Source: Paenibacillus hemerocallicola
GTDB taxonomy: Bacteria; Bacillota; Bacilli; Paenibacillales; NBRC-103111
Assembly (NCBI RefSeq): GCF_006265175.1
Contig: NZ_VDCQ01000021.1
Span: 1 to 64,000, forward strand
DNA length: 64,000 nucleotides
Reading direction: 5' to 3'
The notes below the pieces were generated by a model. It was given only the letters and a program-made list of their open reading frames with translations. It was not told the DNA's origin and searched no databases. Of this stretch, positions 50,461 to 59,887 are shown one piece after another. The position numbers and the translations under genes are program-made. Positions within the stretch are counted from its first letter, which is position 1, and every line of letters begins with the position of its first letter.

Positions 50461-50485
50461 GCCGGGCTCACGTCCGGCCTTTTTT
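50461..50485 (+). terminator. Intrinsic terminator after the OB-fold gene
   Basis: GCCGG-gctcacgt-CCGGC is followed by C and six T. Confidence 0.8.
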
Positions 50486-50624
50486 GCGTTTTAACGGGAT
50501 TTAGGAATCGCCCTACGCTGACTCGCTGTACCCGCTTCGACCGGCACGGCATATACTGTACGTAACATGACATACTCCTCCCGAACAAACGGGGTCTCAA
50601 GGACCGGTGAAAGGGGAAGTGCAA

Positions 50625-51821
50625 ATGAGCAAGAACGACTCTGCTATGGAAAATATCCAGAGATACGGCGCCAACAACTACAATCCGCTGCCTGTCGTTA
50701 TTGTACGCGGGGACGGCGTCTGGGTGGAGGACCGGGAAGGCAACCGTTATCTGGACATGTTGAGCAGCTATTCCGCGCTGAACCATGGGCACCGCCATCC
50801 GAAAATAATATCTGCGCTCAAGGAGCAGACCGACCGGATTACGCTTACGTCGCGAGCGTTTCACAGCGAGCCTTTGGGCGCTTTTTATGAAAAGCTGGCC
50901 TGCCTAACCGGCAAATCGATGTTTCTTCCGATGAATACCGGCGCCGAAGCGGTGGAAACGGCTATCAAGGCGGCGAGACGGTGGGCTGCCGATAAGAAAG
51001 GCGTTCCTGAAGGACAAGCGGAGATTATCGTTTGCGAAGGGAATTTTCACGGGCGGACGATTACGGTGACGTCTTTTTCTTCCGCGCCGGAATACAAGCG
51101 GGGCTTCGGCCCGTTTACGCCGGGGTTCACCTTGATCCCGTATGGAGACGCAGAGGCTCTAGAGCAGGCGATTACCCCGAATACGGCAGCGTTTCTCGTA
51201 GAACCGATTCAAGGGGAAGCGGGGATTATTTTGCCCGAGGCGGGCTTTTTGCATAAGGCGGCGGAATTGTGCAGACGGTACAACGTTCTGCTCATGGCGG
51301 ACGAGATTCAGACCGGCTTTGGGCGAACCGGCCGGACGTTCGCCTGCGATTGGGAGCAGGTCGTTCCCGATGTATATATTCTCGGCAAAGCGCTGGGCGG
51401 CGGGGTTTATCCGATCTCGGCGGTCGCTGCGGATGCAAATGTGTTGGATGTTTTCGAGCCGGGCTCGCACGGCTCTACGTTCGGGGGTAATCCGCTGGCA
51501 TGCGCATGCGCCGTGGCGGCTATGGAGGTTTTCGAGGAGGAACGATTGGCAGAACGCTCGCTTGAGCTCGGAAAATATGCGATGACCTGGCTTCGTTCTC
51601 TGACAAGTCCGGTCGTGAAGGATATCCGGGGCAGGGGATTGTTTATTGGAATCGAGCTGGATCGGAAAGCCAGGCCTTACTGCGAGAAGCTGATGGAGCT
51701 GGGCGTGCTCTGCAAAGAAACGCACGATACGACGATCCGTCTGGCGCCGCCGCTCACGATAACGCGGGAAGAGCTGGATTGGGGCTTGGAGCGGATCGGG
51801 CAAGCTCTCGAAGCCCGGTGA
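50625..51821 (+). CDS. rocD: Ornithine aminotransferase
   Basis: A 398-residue class III PLP aminotransferase converting ornithine and 2-oxoglutarate to glutamate semialdehyde and glutamate. The PLP lysine is in LGKALGGG. Ornithine aminotransferase signatures include the N-terminal [13 protein letters not shown] and [28 protein letters not shown] precedes ATG 50625; an in-frame GTG at 50607 is less likely. It forms the operon rocD-rocF, so arginine is degraded by arginase and this enzyme to glutamate. Confidence 0.92.
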   Translation: MSKNDSAMENIQRYGANNYNPLPVVIVRGDGVWVEDREGNRYLDMLSSYSALNHGHRHPKIISALKEQTDRITLTSRAFHSEPLGAFYEKLACLTGKSMFLPMNTGAEAVETAIKAARRWAADKKGVPEGQAEIIVCEGNFHGRTITVTSFSSAPEYKRGFGPFTPGFTLIPYGDAEALEQAITPNTAAFLVEPIQGEAGIILPEAGFLHKAAELCRRYNVLLMADEIQTGFGRTGRTFACDWEQVVPDVYILGKALGGGVYPISAVAADANVLDVFEPGSHGSTFGGNPLACACAVAAMEVFEEERLAERSLELGKYAMTWLRSLTSPVVKDIRGRGLFIGIELDRKARPYCEKLMELGVLCKETHDTTIRLAPPLTITREELDWGLERIGQALEAR

Positions 51822-51874
51822 GTTCATAAACTTGCAGACTAAGACGCAAGGCTTGACACGAAAGGAGCGTTCTG

Positions 51875-52789
51875 ATGAATCCGCGAATTCGCAAAAACGT
51901 TTCCATTATCGGAGTACCGATGGATTTGGGCGCCGACCGGCGCGGGGTGGATATGGGGCCGAGCGCGATCCGCTGCGCGGGGCTGGAGCCGCGTTTGGAG
52001 CAGCTGGGGTACGCGGTGCGGGATGAGGGAGATTTGATCGTTCGGCGGGCAAAGGCGTATTCGGCCGTGCCGGAGTCGAACTTGAAATATTTATATGAAA
52101 TTGTTCGGGTTAACGAGGAACTGGCTGACACTGTCTCCGACCTTATTGTGGGAGGAAGGTTTCCGCTAGTGTTGGGGGGCGATCACAGTATTGCCATCGG
52201 GACGTTGGCCGGCGTACTCCGTCACAAGGAGAGCTTGGGTGTCATCTGGTACGATTCCCATGGGGACGTCAATACGGCGGATACATCTCCATCAGGCAAT
52301 ATACACGGCATGGCGCTTGCGGTCGCAATGGGGTATGGCCATCCCGCATTGACAGGGATCGGCGGCGAACGTCCGAAGGTGAAGCCGGAGCATGTCGCAA
52401 TCGTGGGCGCACGATCTTTGGACCCGGGGGAGCGGGACTTTTTGAAGGCGAAAGGGGTTACCGTATTTACGATGCATGAAGTCGACCGGATCGGCATATC
52501 GCGGGTCATGGAGCAAGCGTTGGAAGTCGCTACCCGCGGGACGGACGGGGTACATGTCAGTTTTGATCTGGATGGCGTGGATCCGAAGGATGCGCCCGGT
52601 GTAGGGACCCCGGTATTGGCCGGGATCAGCCTGCGCGAAAGCTTGCTCGCGATGGAGATCGTTTCGGACGCCAATGTGGTGACGAGTGCCGAGTTCGTCG
52701 AGGTCAACCCTACGCTGGACAGCCAGAACCAGACGGCGAGAGCGGCCGTCGAATTGATTACATCCCTGATGGGTGAGAAGATTTTGTGA
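51875..52789 (+). CDS. rocF: Arginase
   Basis: A 304-residue binuclear manganese ureohydrolase, arginine to ornithine plus urea. Metal ligands are in GGDHSIAIG, WYDSHGDVNT and SFDLDGVDPKDAPGVGTP. The N-terminus (ISIIGVPMDLGADRRGVDMGPSAIR-like) is the arginase type rather than agmatinase. AAAGGAGCG precedes the ATG. It lies 53 bp after rocD. Confidence 0.93.
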   Translation: MNPRIRKNVSIIGVPMDLGADRRGVDMGPSAIRCAGLEPRLEQLGYAVRDEGDLIVRRAKAYSAVPESNLKYLYEIVRVNEELADTVSDLIVGGRFPLVLGGDHSIAIGTLAGVLRHKESLGVIWYDSHGDVNTADTSPSGNIHGMALAVAMGYGHPALTGIGGERPKVKPEHVAIVGARSLDPGERDFLKAKGVTVFTMHEVDRIGISRVMEQALEVATRGTDGVHVSFDLDGVDPKDAPGVGTPVLAGISLRESLLAMEIVSDANVVTSAEFVEVNPTLDSQNQTARAAVELITSLMGEKIL

Positions 52790-52852
52790 TCATCCCGCCG
52801 GGAATGAGGTGAGAAAGTGGTGTCCGGCTCCTTCAGTATCGCGTACCTTTCG

Positions 52853-53040
52853 TCTGCATGCAAAAGTGCATTTAGTTTGGCCATTTTTATCGAAAAATGA
52901 TCCATCTGCCTGCAAGACTGCAGCTGCTTTCCGGGAAAACGGGCCAAACAGGCCCCGAATTGCGAAACAGCATGCACTTTTGCAGGCAGAATGATGTAAA
53001 GGTCATATTCGGCCGAATGTACATGCATTTTTGCATGTAG
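52853..53040. repeat. Imperfect long inverted repeat with TGCATGCAAAAGTGCA-type arms
   Basis: TCTGCATGCAAAAGTGCATTTAG-TTTGGCC (from 52853) is complemented by GGCCAAACAG...CATGCACTTTTGCAGGCAGA (to about 52992). A smaller palindrome CATGCATTTTTGCATG follows at 53022-53037. The arms surround about 60 bp. No gene is visible. It may be a hairpin-type mobile repeat or a structured RNA. Confidence 0.55.
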
Positions 53041-53087
53041 ATACTGAGGCTCACGCTTCTTCTGCTTCTTGAAAGTGAAAGAGTATA

Positions 53088-53357
53088 CCAAGAAAAACCC
53101 GCTAAACCGCGGTCGCATCCCCCTGAGTTGCTTCGATCAACGTTTTTCTTTTAGAATCCGGAACGGATTCGCAAGAATTCCAACCTCTAAACCGCGGCTG
53201 TACATCATCGAATGGCTACGATCCAAAGGAACTTCTTATCGATAAACCATTTTGAGCTCGCCGAAATAGAGAGGCGAAAGAGAAAGGGTTTACCAAGAAA
53301 AACTACCGCTAGTCCGCGGTCGCACCTCCCCGAGTTGCTTCGATCAACGTTTTTCTT
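53088..53357. repeat. Three copies of a ~50-nt element upstream of glnS
   Basis: Copies 1 (53102-53150) and 3 (53309-53357) share CCGCGGTCGCA...GAGTTGCTTCGATCAACG and end in GTTTTTCTT. Copy 2 (53187-53237) is divergent. In copies 1 and 3 the flank ACCAAGAAAAAC is complementary to the terminal GTTTTTCTT, giving a long stem. On the minus strand both copies read CCGC-N6-GCGG followed by T-rich sequence, which is terminator-like. The element has no recognised family. Confidence 0.6.
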
Positions 53358-53440
53358 ATATTTTTCCACAATTTTGTGTATGATATAGGGATAGAATAAG
53401 CCTGACATACAATCGGCGGAAGGGGAGGCATACGGGAGAG

Positions 53441-55099
53441 ATGGAAACGAAGACGGCTTCATCCAATTTCATTAAAACGATTATAGCGGAAGATGTGAAA
53501 GAGGGCCGGACGAGCCAGGTAATCACGCGGTTCCCGCCGGAGCCGAACGGGTATTTGCATATCGGGCACGCCAAGGCGATTTGCCTCAATTTCGAGCTGG
53601 CCAAGGAGTTCGGCGGTCGGACGAATCTGCGGTTCGACGATACGAACCCGGTCAAGGAAGATACGGAGTATGTCGACGGCATACTAAACGATATCAAGTG
53701 GCTCGGCTTCGAATGGGACGAGCTTCATTTCGCGTCGGACTATTTCGAGGAAAATTACGAGCTTGCCGTTCGGCTGATCCGCAAAGGCTTGGCTTATGTC
53801 GACGATCAATCGCCCGAAGAAATGCGCATCGCGCGCGGAACGTTGACGGAACCGGGTGTCGAGAGTCCTTACCGCAACCGCTCCGTGGAGGAGAATCTGG
53901 ACCTGTTCGCCCGGATGCGGGCCGGCGAGTTCAAGGACGGCGAGCGGGTGCTGCGCGCCAAAATCGACATGGCGTCCCCGAACATCAATATGCGCGATCC
54001 GGTGCTGTACCGCATTCTGAAGGCGCACCACCACAAAACGGGCGATGCCTGGTGCATTTACCCGATGTACGATTACTCGCATCCGATCGGCGATGCGCTT
54101 GAAGGCGTCACCCATTCGCTATGTTCGCTCGAGTACGAGGACCATCGTCCGCTGTACGATTGGGTCATCCGCGAGTGCGAGATGGAGCATGTCTCCCGCC
54201 AATACGAATTCGCCCGTTTCAATATGACGAATACGATCATGAGCAAACGGTATTTGAAGATGCTGGTAGATACGAAGGTAGTGGACGGCTGGGACGATCC
54301 GCGCATGCCGACATTAACGGGAATGCGCCGCCGGGGCTACACCCCGGAAGCGATCCGCAATCTGATGCGCGAGGTGGGCGTGGCCAAGGCGGTATCGACC
54401 GTAGACGCCCAGTTTCTCGACCACTTCGTACGCGAGGATCTGAAGCTGAAGGCGCCGAGGACGATGGCCGTGCTGGAGCCGCTGAAGGTCGTCATTACGA
54501 ACTACCCGGAAGGGCAAGTGGAGATGCTGGAGGCCGAGAACAACCCTGAGAATCCGGAGATGGGCAACCGGTCCATTCCGTTCTCGCGGGAGATATGGAT
54601 CGAGCGGGACGACTTTATGGAGACGCCGCCTCCGAAATACCACCGGCTGTTCCCGGGCAATGAGGTGCGGCTGAAGCACGCCTACTTCATCAAATGCGAG
54701 GAAGTTGTCAAGGACGAGAACGGCAACGTCGTCGAGATCCGCTGTACGTATGATCCGGAAACGAAGAGCGGAAGCGGGTTTACCGGCCGCAAGGTGAAAG
54801 GGACGATCCATTGGGTGGACGCGACGCAAGGCATTCCCGCCGAGTTCCGGCTGTACGAGCCGCTCGCGCTGGACGAGAAGGTGGATACGGACAATTTTCT
54901 TGAGCGCCTTAACCCGAACTCGCAGGAAATCGTCAACGGCTTTGTGGAGCCGAACATGGCGGAGGTGGAGCATCAGGAGAAGTTCCAATTTTTCCGCCAC
55001 GGCTATTTCAACGTCGATTCGAAATATTCGGCTCCGGGCAAGCCGGTGTTCAACCGCATCGTATCGTTAAAAAGCTCTTATGACCCCAACGCAAAATAG
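53441..55099 (+). CDS. glnS: Glutaminyl-tRNA synthetase
   Basis: A 552-residue class I aminoacyl-tRNA synthetase with the HIGH motif [15 protein letters not shown], a KMSKS-like [10 protein letters not shown], and a C-terminal two-barrel anticodon-binding domain ([24 protein letters not shown]). The sequence is of the GlnRS rather than GluRS type. B. subtilis lacks GlnRS and makes Gln-tRNA by the GatCAB route, so a glnS in this lineage is an extra, probably transferred, gene. It is preceded by a 650-bp repeat-rich gap. Confidence 0.93.
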   Translation: METKTASSNFIKTIIAEDVKEGRTSQVITRFPPEPNGYLHIGHAKAICLNFELAKEFGGRTNLRFDDTNPVKEDTEYVDGILNDIKWLGFEWDELHFASDYFEENYELAVRLIRKGLAYVDDQSPEEMRIARGTLTEPGVESPYRNRSVEENLDLFARMRAGEFKDGERVLRAKIDMASPNINMRDPVLYRILKAHHHKTGDAWCIYPMYDYSHPIGDALEGVTHSLCSLEYEDHRPLYDWVIRECEMEHVSRQYEFARFNMTNTIMSKRYLKMLVDTKVVDGWDDPRMPTLTGMRRRGYTPEAIRNLMREVGVAKAVSTVDAQFLDHFVREDLKLKAPRTMAVLEPLKVVITNYPEGQVEMLEAENNPENPEMGNRSIPFSREIWIERDDFMETPPPKYHRLFPGNEVRLKHAYFIKCEEVVKDENGNVVEIRCTYDPETKSGSGFTGRKVKGTIHWVDATQGIPAEFRLYEPLALDEKVDTDNFLERLNPNSQEIVNGFVEPNMAEVEHQEKFQFFRHGYFNVDSKYSAPGKPVFNRIVSLKSSYDPNAK

Positions 55100-55110
55100 A
55101 AAATCTTCAG

Positions 55111-55137
55111 GAGAGGCTGCCGCAGCCTCTCTTTTAC
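55111..55137 (+). terminator. Intrinsic terminator after glnS
   Basis: GAGAGGCTG-ccg-CAGCCTCTC is followed by TTTT, 12 bp after the stop codon. Confidence 0.88.
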
Positions 55138-55200
55138 TTTGCTTAAGATGCAGGCAAGCAATAGATAGGGAAGATTCGGTTCCGCTAAATGGCAACAGGG

Positions 55201-55387
55201 GGAACAAAAAGTGCCGCTATGGTTGGCGGAGAGCGAGTCCAAGCCTCTGAACGGAGCTTTTAGTTCCTTTATTTCGCAAAAGAATGGCGAAATCGGCCTC
55301 CCGGAGCCCGATAACGGAACGAATCGTTCCCTTAAGCGCTCCTGGGCCGTCGTTTCCAATAGATAGCGGAACTTTTTGTTCCGTGAG
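55201..55387. repeat. Palindromic GGAAC repeat cluster B (4 units)
   Basis: Units are GGAAC-aaaaa-GTGCCGCTAT (55201-55220), GAACGGA-gcttttA-GTTCCTTTATT (55249-55275), GATAACGGAAC-gaatc-GTTCCCTTA (55310-55335) and GATAGCGGAAC-ttttt-GTTCCGTGAG (55362-55387). They lie in a 640-bp gap (55100-55740). The remainder, 55388-55690, shows nothing I can name. Confidence 0.75.
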
Positions 55388-55690
55388 AGCGGTCTTGTTT
55401 CGTTTAGCCATCCATGCCCCTCACGCGGCGCCACGGAGAACTGCAAAAGCGGCATCTGTAACCGAAAGTGTGCGGCCCATTAAGCTCGCAAGACTTGCTT
55501 GCTCGCAAACAACACACAACGAATCATTTCAGCTTGCGGGATGCTCTTTGTCTACCGCGATTGTATCGTTTACGCGCCGCGCATGCCCGCAGCCGTCCCC
55601 CCAAGTACCCGCCAAATTCGCACCTTTCTTCAACCAAACCCAAATTAGGCGCACTTCCGCACGTTTCCTGTAAGAAGACAAGGATTTCCA

Positions 55691-55699
55691 TGGTATAAT
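55691..55699 (+). promoter_or_regulatory. Extended -10 promoter of the two-component operon
   Basis: TGG-TATAAT at 55691-55699 is a perfect extended -10 (TGn plus consensus hexamer), 41 bp before the kinase ATG. No good -35 is present, and an extended -10 often does not need one. Confidence 0.7.
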
Positions 55700-55740
55700 A
55701 CTGTCATTGCTTACTTACGTACGGGAGAGGAACGGGAAAC

Positions 55741-57099
55741 ATGCTGTTTGTGCTGATCGCGCTATGGAGCGTGGGCATCGTGCTGCTGCTGTCGGATTCG
55801 CGCAAAAGCTCGATTCGCTGGTTGAGCGGCGTCGCCTTCTGCGGCGGATCCGGGGCGCTCTCCGCGTTGGTCGGGGATACGCTGCTGCCTTATGCGCAAG
55901 AGCGTCAAGCGGGCGACGCGCTGCTTAGCGTCTTGGAAGGGCTGCGGATCATATCCTCGCTGATGCAATATTACGGGCTGCCATATACGTTCGTCATGTT
56001 TGCGTTCAGCTACAATCCGGCATACATGACCCCGCGCCGCAAAAGGTGGCTGGCGCTGGTTTTGTTCGTGCCGATCGCGGCTACGCTTCTATTCGTTCGG
56101 CCGATTCATCCGATTCCGTTTCGGCTGACGGCGGCATGGGCGGTTCCCGCGGTAGGACTCGCCTCGCTCTGGGTCGTATTCAAACGGGAATCCCACGGGA
56201 CGATGCGATTGAACGACCGATTGACCGGGCTTGCCATCGTGCCGACGGTGCTGCTCTGCTCGGTAATGAACTATGTGCTTCCAAGCTTCGGGTTTATCGA
56301 GATGTGGCGCTACAATACATGGATTATCGCGTTCGCGGTGCTGGTGTTCACCGTGGCCATCTTCAATTACGGCTTTCTCGGTATCCGCTTCCTCATCCAG
56401 ACCCGGAAGCTGGACGTCTCGATCCGGGCCGTAACGTCCGGTACGGCGGTGCTGAACCACGCGATCAAAAACGATGTCGGCAAGACGAAGCTGTTCGGAG
56501 AGAAAATCCGCACCTATGCGGAGCGGACCGATCAGCCCGAGCTCGCCGCGGATATCGCAGTCGTGCTGTCGGCCACCCGGCATATCCAGGAGATGATCGC
56601 CCGCGTGCAGGACCAGACGCAGGAGCTTGCGCTACGGCCGGCATGGAACCGTCCCGGCGCCATGCTGGAGACGCTGCGCGACCAATTGGCCGTCGAGTCG
56701 TCGGCGGTCCGTATTCATCTGAGCGTGCCGGATTCGCTAGAGCTTTATTGCGACCGAGCGCAGACGATGGAAATGTGGAACAATCTGCTGACGAACGCAA
56801 TAGAGGCGATGCCGGCCGGCGGGGACATTACAGTGAAGGTATACGACATCAAAAACTACACGGTGGCGGAAATCAAAGACACGGGGCCGGGAATGGACAA
56901 AAAATTGCTGAAGCAGGTCATGGAGCCGTTCTTCACGACCAAGGGCGACCGCCGGATGAATTTCGGGCTGGGCTTATCTTATTGCTACCAGGTGATGAAG
57001 AAGCATGGAGGCGGCTTCGATCTGTACAGCCAGCCCGGCAAAGGAACGACGGCGATTATGCGGTTTCCGAAGAACAAGAAAAGGAGCTGGAGCGGATGA
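55741..57099 (+). CDS. Membrane sensor histidine kinase
   Basis: A 452-residue protein with about seven hydrophobic helices in residues 1-220 and short loops. A dimerisation/phospho-acceptor helix contains VLNHAIKNDVGKTKLF (the likely phospho-histidine is in NHAIKN). The C-terminal HATPase_c domain has N-box NLLTNAIEAMP, G1 DTGPGMD, and G2 NFGLGLSYC. The integral 7-TM sensor suggests a membrane-derived or lipophilic signal. GGAGAGG precedes the ATG. Its stop overlaps the response regulator start as ATGA, so the pair is co-translated. Confidence 0.85.
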   Translation: MLFVLIALWSVGIVLLLSDSRKSSIRWLSGVAFCGGSGALSALVGDTLLPYAQERQAGDALLSVLEGLRIISSLMQYYGLPYTFVMFAFSYNPAYMTPRRKRWLALVLFVPIAATLLFVRPIHPIPFRLTAAWAVPAVGLASLWVVFKRESHGTMRLNDRLTGLAIVPTVLLCSVMNYVLPSFGFIEMWRYNTWIIAFAVLVFTVAIFNYGFLGIRFLIQTRKLDVSIRAVTSGTAVLNHAIKNDVGKTKLFGEKIRTYAERTDQPELAADIAVVLSATRHIQEMIARVQDQTQELALRPAWNRPGAMLETLRDQLAVESSAVRIHLSVPDSLELYCDRAQTMEMWNNLLTNAIEAMPAGGDITVKVYDIKNYTVAEIKDTGPGMDKKLLKQVMEPFFTTKGDRRMNFGLGLSYCYQVMKKHGGGFDLYSQPGKGTTAIMRFPKNKKRSWSG

Positions 57100-57770
57100 A
57101 CGATATTCGGGTGCTCATCGTTGAGGACGATCCGGATTGGCTGCGGGGGTTAAGCGCCTATTTGGCGAGCGAGCCCGGAATCGCGGTCGTTGCCGGCGCC
57201 GGCACGACCGAGGAAGCCGCAAAGGCTATTCGGGAGATGGAGTATGATATCGTCCTGATGGACATCATGCTTGCGGACGAGGTGGCCGGCATCGGCTTGG
57301 CGCAGGAGGTGCTGCTGCGCGGCGGGGCCAAGGTGCTGATGCTGACGTCCATGGAGCTGAAGGAGCTGATGTTCGACGCATTTCGGGCGGGGGCGGCCGA
57401 TTACTTGATCAAGTCCGACTTCGAGCGGATTCCGGGTGCGATCCGGGACGCTTACCGCAACGAGTCGCCGATCAGCGCCGCTGCCGCCGCGCAAATGCGC
57501 GAGGAGTTCCGGCGGTTGAAGGAGCTGGAGCAATCGTACAAGAAAAAGGAGCTGCAGGAGAAAATTACGCCCTCAGAGCTCCAGGTGCTGGAAATGATCG
57601 ACAAAGGAATGTCGCAGCCGGCGATCGCCGACAAGCTCGTCGTCTCGATCCGCACGATCAAAGTGCACGTCGGCAACATTTTGAAGAAGCTGGGCGGAGG
57701 CAGCAGCAAGGAGGCGGCCCGGAAAGCCCGCGAGATGGGCTTGTTCGGCGAGGAGGAACGAAACGGTTAA
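57096..57770 (+). CDS. NarL/LuxR-type response regulator, partner of the upstream kinase
   Basis: A 224-residue regulator with a receiver (LIVEDDPDWLRGLSAYLA; phospho-Asp in IVLMDIMLADEVAG; Lys in DYLIKSDF), a coiled linker (EEFRRLKELEQSYKKKELQEK), and a LuxR HTH (ITPSELQVLEMIDKGMSQPAIADKLVVSIRTIKVHVGNILKKLGGGS). The ATG at 57096 overlaps the kinase stop and follows AAAAGGAG. No target genes lie nearby. Confidence 0.87.
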   Translation: MNDIRVLIVEDDPDWLRGLSAYLASEPGIAVVAGAGTTEEAAKAIREMEYDIVLMDIMLADEVAGIGLAQEVLLRGGAKVLMLTSMELKELMFDAFRAGAADYLIKSDFERIPGAIRDAYRNESPISAAAAAQMREEFRRLKELEQSYKKKELQEKITPSELQVLEMIDKGMSQPAIADKLVVSIRTIKVHVGNILKKLGGGSSKEAARKAREMGLFGEEERNG

Positions 57771-58044
57771 GCGTCTGCGTTAATTTCGCGGCCGATGGGG
57801 ACGCTGGTTTAGAAAACGGCTACGCTGGTGTTGTCCGATGATGCCATCGGCTTCGGAAAATGCTGCATTGAAATGGTCCGGGAAGGTCGCCGTCTCAGGA
57901 ACTGCTCCGTTAAAGCTCCCATGAAGATTCGCGCACACGGTGGCAACTCATGACGTTAATCGAGGCGCCTTCACGCAGCAGCTTCGCCATAATACTAGTC
58001 CGGCATTTCTGAAGTCCGTTCCCCTAGTGGAATGCCGTGATGAG

Positions 58045-58264
58045 GAGCGAAAAGTTCCGCTATTCGGCGGGCGGGGGAACAAATTGTTCCTTTATGAAGC
58101 GGTGAAGACAAGTGAGAAGGCCCAAACGGAACGAAAAGTTCCGCTATTGGCCGAAAGCAGGCTGTATAATGGGGTGCCGGGCGGAATAAAGGAACGATTT
58201 GTTCCGTTACGCCCCTTTTTCGACGTCGCCAAGAGCGATAAAAGAACTTTTTGTTCCGTTTTTT
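58045..58264. repeat. Palindromic GGAAC repeat cluster C (5 units)
   Basis: Units are GCGAAAAGTTCCGCTATT (58045-58068), GGGGAAC-aaatt-GTTCCTTTAT (58073-58096), ACGGAAC-gaaaa-GTTCCGCTATT (58126-58148), ATAAAGGAAC-gattt-GTTCCGTTAC (58185-58210) and GATAAAAGAAC-ttttt-GTTCCGTTTTTT (58237-58264). They lie in the 566-bp gap 57771-58336, which shows no convincing gene. The last unit, with its T run, could also terminate transcripts. Confidence 0.75.
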
Positions 58265-58336
58265 CTGACAGGGTACAAAATTCCGTAGCCGGGTACTAGT
58301 CTTATCCGATGATTCTTTCCCGCTCCCCGGTCAAGC

Positions 58337-59056
58337 TCAGTCTGCCCCCGGCTGCGCCGCCTCCGCGTTCAACTCCGAAGCACGCGTCCGAATCTCTTCC
58401 AGACTGTCGCGCACCTCTTCGAGCGGCAGTCGGCCGGCCTCGAGCGTGTCCGCGTCCAATGTCAGCAGTCGCTCGTAAAAACGTTCGGCCTGCTCCAGCA
58501 GCCGTCCATAAGCGGATTGATCCTCCGCCTTATCGTCGCCGTAATGGTCGAGCAGCTCGAACAGAACGTCCTCGGCGTCGGCGAACCGTCCCGCCGTGTC
58601 GTAGTAAGTCCACAGCAGCTCCTTCGTGCCGACGGGCAGCTCGTAGCCGCCCAAACGGTTCAGCAGCTCTCCGACTTGTCCGCGGATGTCCAGCCATTCC
58701 GTGGCGGACTGCTCGCCTGCGGCCAAAAGCGTCAAATTTAAAGCTTTCAGGTTCAACCTATAGGCCTCGTTCTCGCGCTCGAGCATGGCGCAAAGGTCGG
58801 CCTCTTCCTTCATCAAGCCGGCGAGGATGAGCATTTTCTCCGCCGTCGCTTCCCCGTCCCGGTTCAGCAAATCGGTCATATCGCGCTCGGACAGCGCCCG
58901 GATCAAATTCGGATTGAGCCCGAACAACCGTTTATACGTTTCGCCCAGAAGCTCCATCGCCTCTTGCGGCTTCAACTGCTTCTTAAGGCCGAGCAGCACG
59001 CCCAGCGCGCTGCCGAACTGTTCGATCAAGCGCATGACGTAATCGTTGCGGAACAT
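58337..59056 (-). CDS. DUF6483-like cytoplasmic protein
   Basis: A 239-residue helical protein (FRNDYVMRLIEQFGSALGVLLGLKKQLKPQEAMELLGETYKRLFGL ... YELPVGTKELLWTYYDTAGRFADAEDVLFELLD) of a family common in Paenibacillus; the DUF number is from memory. The second half looks like TPR-type helical pairs. ATG 59056 has GGGAGG 10 nt upstream and is preferred over 59089. It is monocistronic. The function is unknown. Confidence 0.65.
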   Translation of the reverse strand: MFRNDYVMRLIEQFGSALGVLLGLKKQLKPQEAMELLGETYKRLFGLNPNLIRALSERDMTDLLNRDGEATAEKMLILAGLMKEEADLCAMLERENEAYRLNLKALNLTLLAAGEQSATEWLDIRGQVGELLNRLGGYELPVGTKELLWTYYDTAGRFADAEDVLFELLDHYGDDKAEDQSAYGRLLEQAERFYERLLTLDADTLEAGRLPLEEVRDSLEEIRTRASELNAEAAQPGAD

Positions 59057-59189
59057 GCGGTTATCGCCTCCCTTGCTCTTCGTATTCATCTCCTAATACG
59101 ATTTACTATACCACACGTTTCTCTTTCGCCGAATATCGGTTACACTAGGGGCAGTACAGTCGTTTCAGGAATGGAGGCGGAACGCCCCG

Positions 59190-59816
59190 ATGATCATCGA
59201 TATTTTCCAGGATACGGTATGTCCGTGGTGCCGGATCGGCAAGGCAAACTTGCTGCAAGCACTGAATATGCGCGGAGGGGAGCGTCCCCAGCTCCGCTGG
59301 AGAGCATTCATGCTCGATCCGAGCGTACCCAAGGACGGGCTTCCTTTCATGACCACGATGAAGAAAAAGTACGGCGAGCAATTTTCGCGGGAGGGCATGC
59401 TCGGTCGGGTTGTGGAGGCCGGGACGGCGGCAGGGCTGAACTTCGATTTCGATAAAGTCGAATATATGCCCAACACGCGACTCAGCCACCGGTTGATCGC
59501 CATCGCACCGGACGGGCCGAAGGCGGAATTGGTCGAAGCGATTCACCGGGCCTATTTCGAGGAAGGCCGCAATATCGGGAAACAGTCGGTGCTGCTGGAG
59601 ATCGCGGACGGGATCGGGCTGGATGCCGGGCCGCTCGGCGCGAGGCTGGACCGCGGCGAGGGCGAAGCGCAGGTCGAGGAAGATTTTTCAATGGCGAGAA
59701 GAATCGGAGTATCGGGTGTGCCCTTCTTTATTATCGGCAACAAATTCGCGTTATCCGGAGCGCAGCCTCCCGAGTCTTTCCTGAAGGTGTTCGGGCGATT
59801 GGAGCAGCAATCATGA
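59190..59816 (+). CDS. DsbA-family oxidoreductase, FrnE type
   Basis: A 208-residue thioredoxin-fold protein with the active-site CPWC (DTVCPWCRIGKANL) and the long helical insertion of the FrnE/DsbA subgroup (NTRLSHRLIAIAPDGPKAELVEAIHRAYFEEGRNIG). The cis-proline motif is in VSGVPFFIIGNKF. There is no signal peptide, so it acts in the cytoplasm, probably as a thiol-disulfide or polyketide-type oxidoreductase. GGAGG is 12 nt before the ATG. A strong terminator follows. Confidence 0.87.
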   Translation: MIIDIFQDTVCPWCRIGKANLLQALNMRGGERPQLRWRAFMLDPSVPKDGLPFMTTMKKKYGEQFSREGMLGRVVEAGTAAGLNFDFDKVEYMPNTRLSHRLIAIAPDGPKAELVEAIHRAYFEEGRNIGKQSVLLEIADGIGLDAGPLGARLDRGEGEAQVEEDFSMARRIGVSGVPFFIIGNKFALSGAQPPESFLKVFGRLEQQS

Positions 59817-59827
59817 CGATCGGATAC

Positions 59828-59864
59828 AAAAAAGCCATGCGGGTTACCCCTGCATGGCTTTTTT
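59828..59864. terminator. Bidirectional intrinsic terminator
   Basis: A perfect 13-bp stem AAAAAAGCCATGC/GCATGGCTTTTTT with an 11-nt loop. It serves the FrnE-type gene and, read on the minus strand, the convergent gene ending at 59888. Confidence 0.93.
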
Positions 59865-59887
59865 GTTCTTTGCTGTATTGTTTCCGG

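Noticed and set aside
50500-50624. Sigma-L (-24/-12) promoter before rocD, as for roc genes of B. subtilis
   Set aside because: CGGCAC is present, but the matching TTGCA element at the right spacing is not.
53094-53357. T-box riboswitch before glnS
   Set aside because: ACCGCGG strings recall the T-box core, but the preceding AGGGTGG and the antiterminator pairing are absent, and the string recurs three times.
56046-57770. 574-codon frame covering kinase and regulator
   Set aside because: The first two thirds are a shadow of the kinase. The real regulator starts at 57096.
57940-58299. 119-codon open frame with repeated ERKVPL phrases
   Set aside because: The frame is a translation of the palindromic repeat cluster. 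It has no ribosome site, and the repeated phrases come from the GGAAC palindromes.
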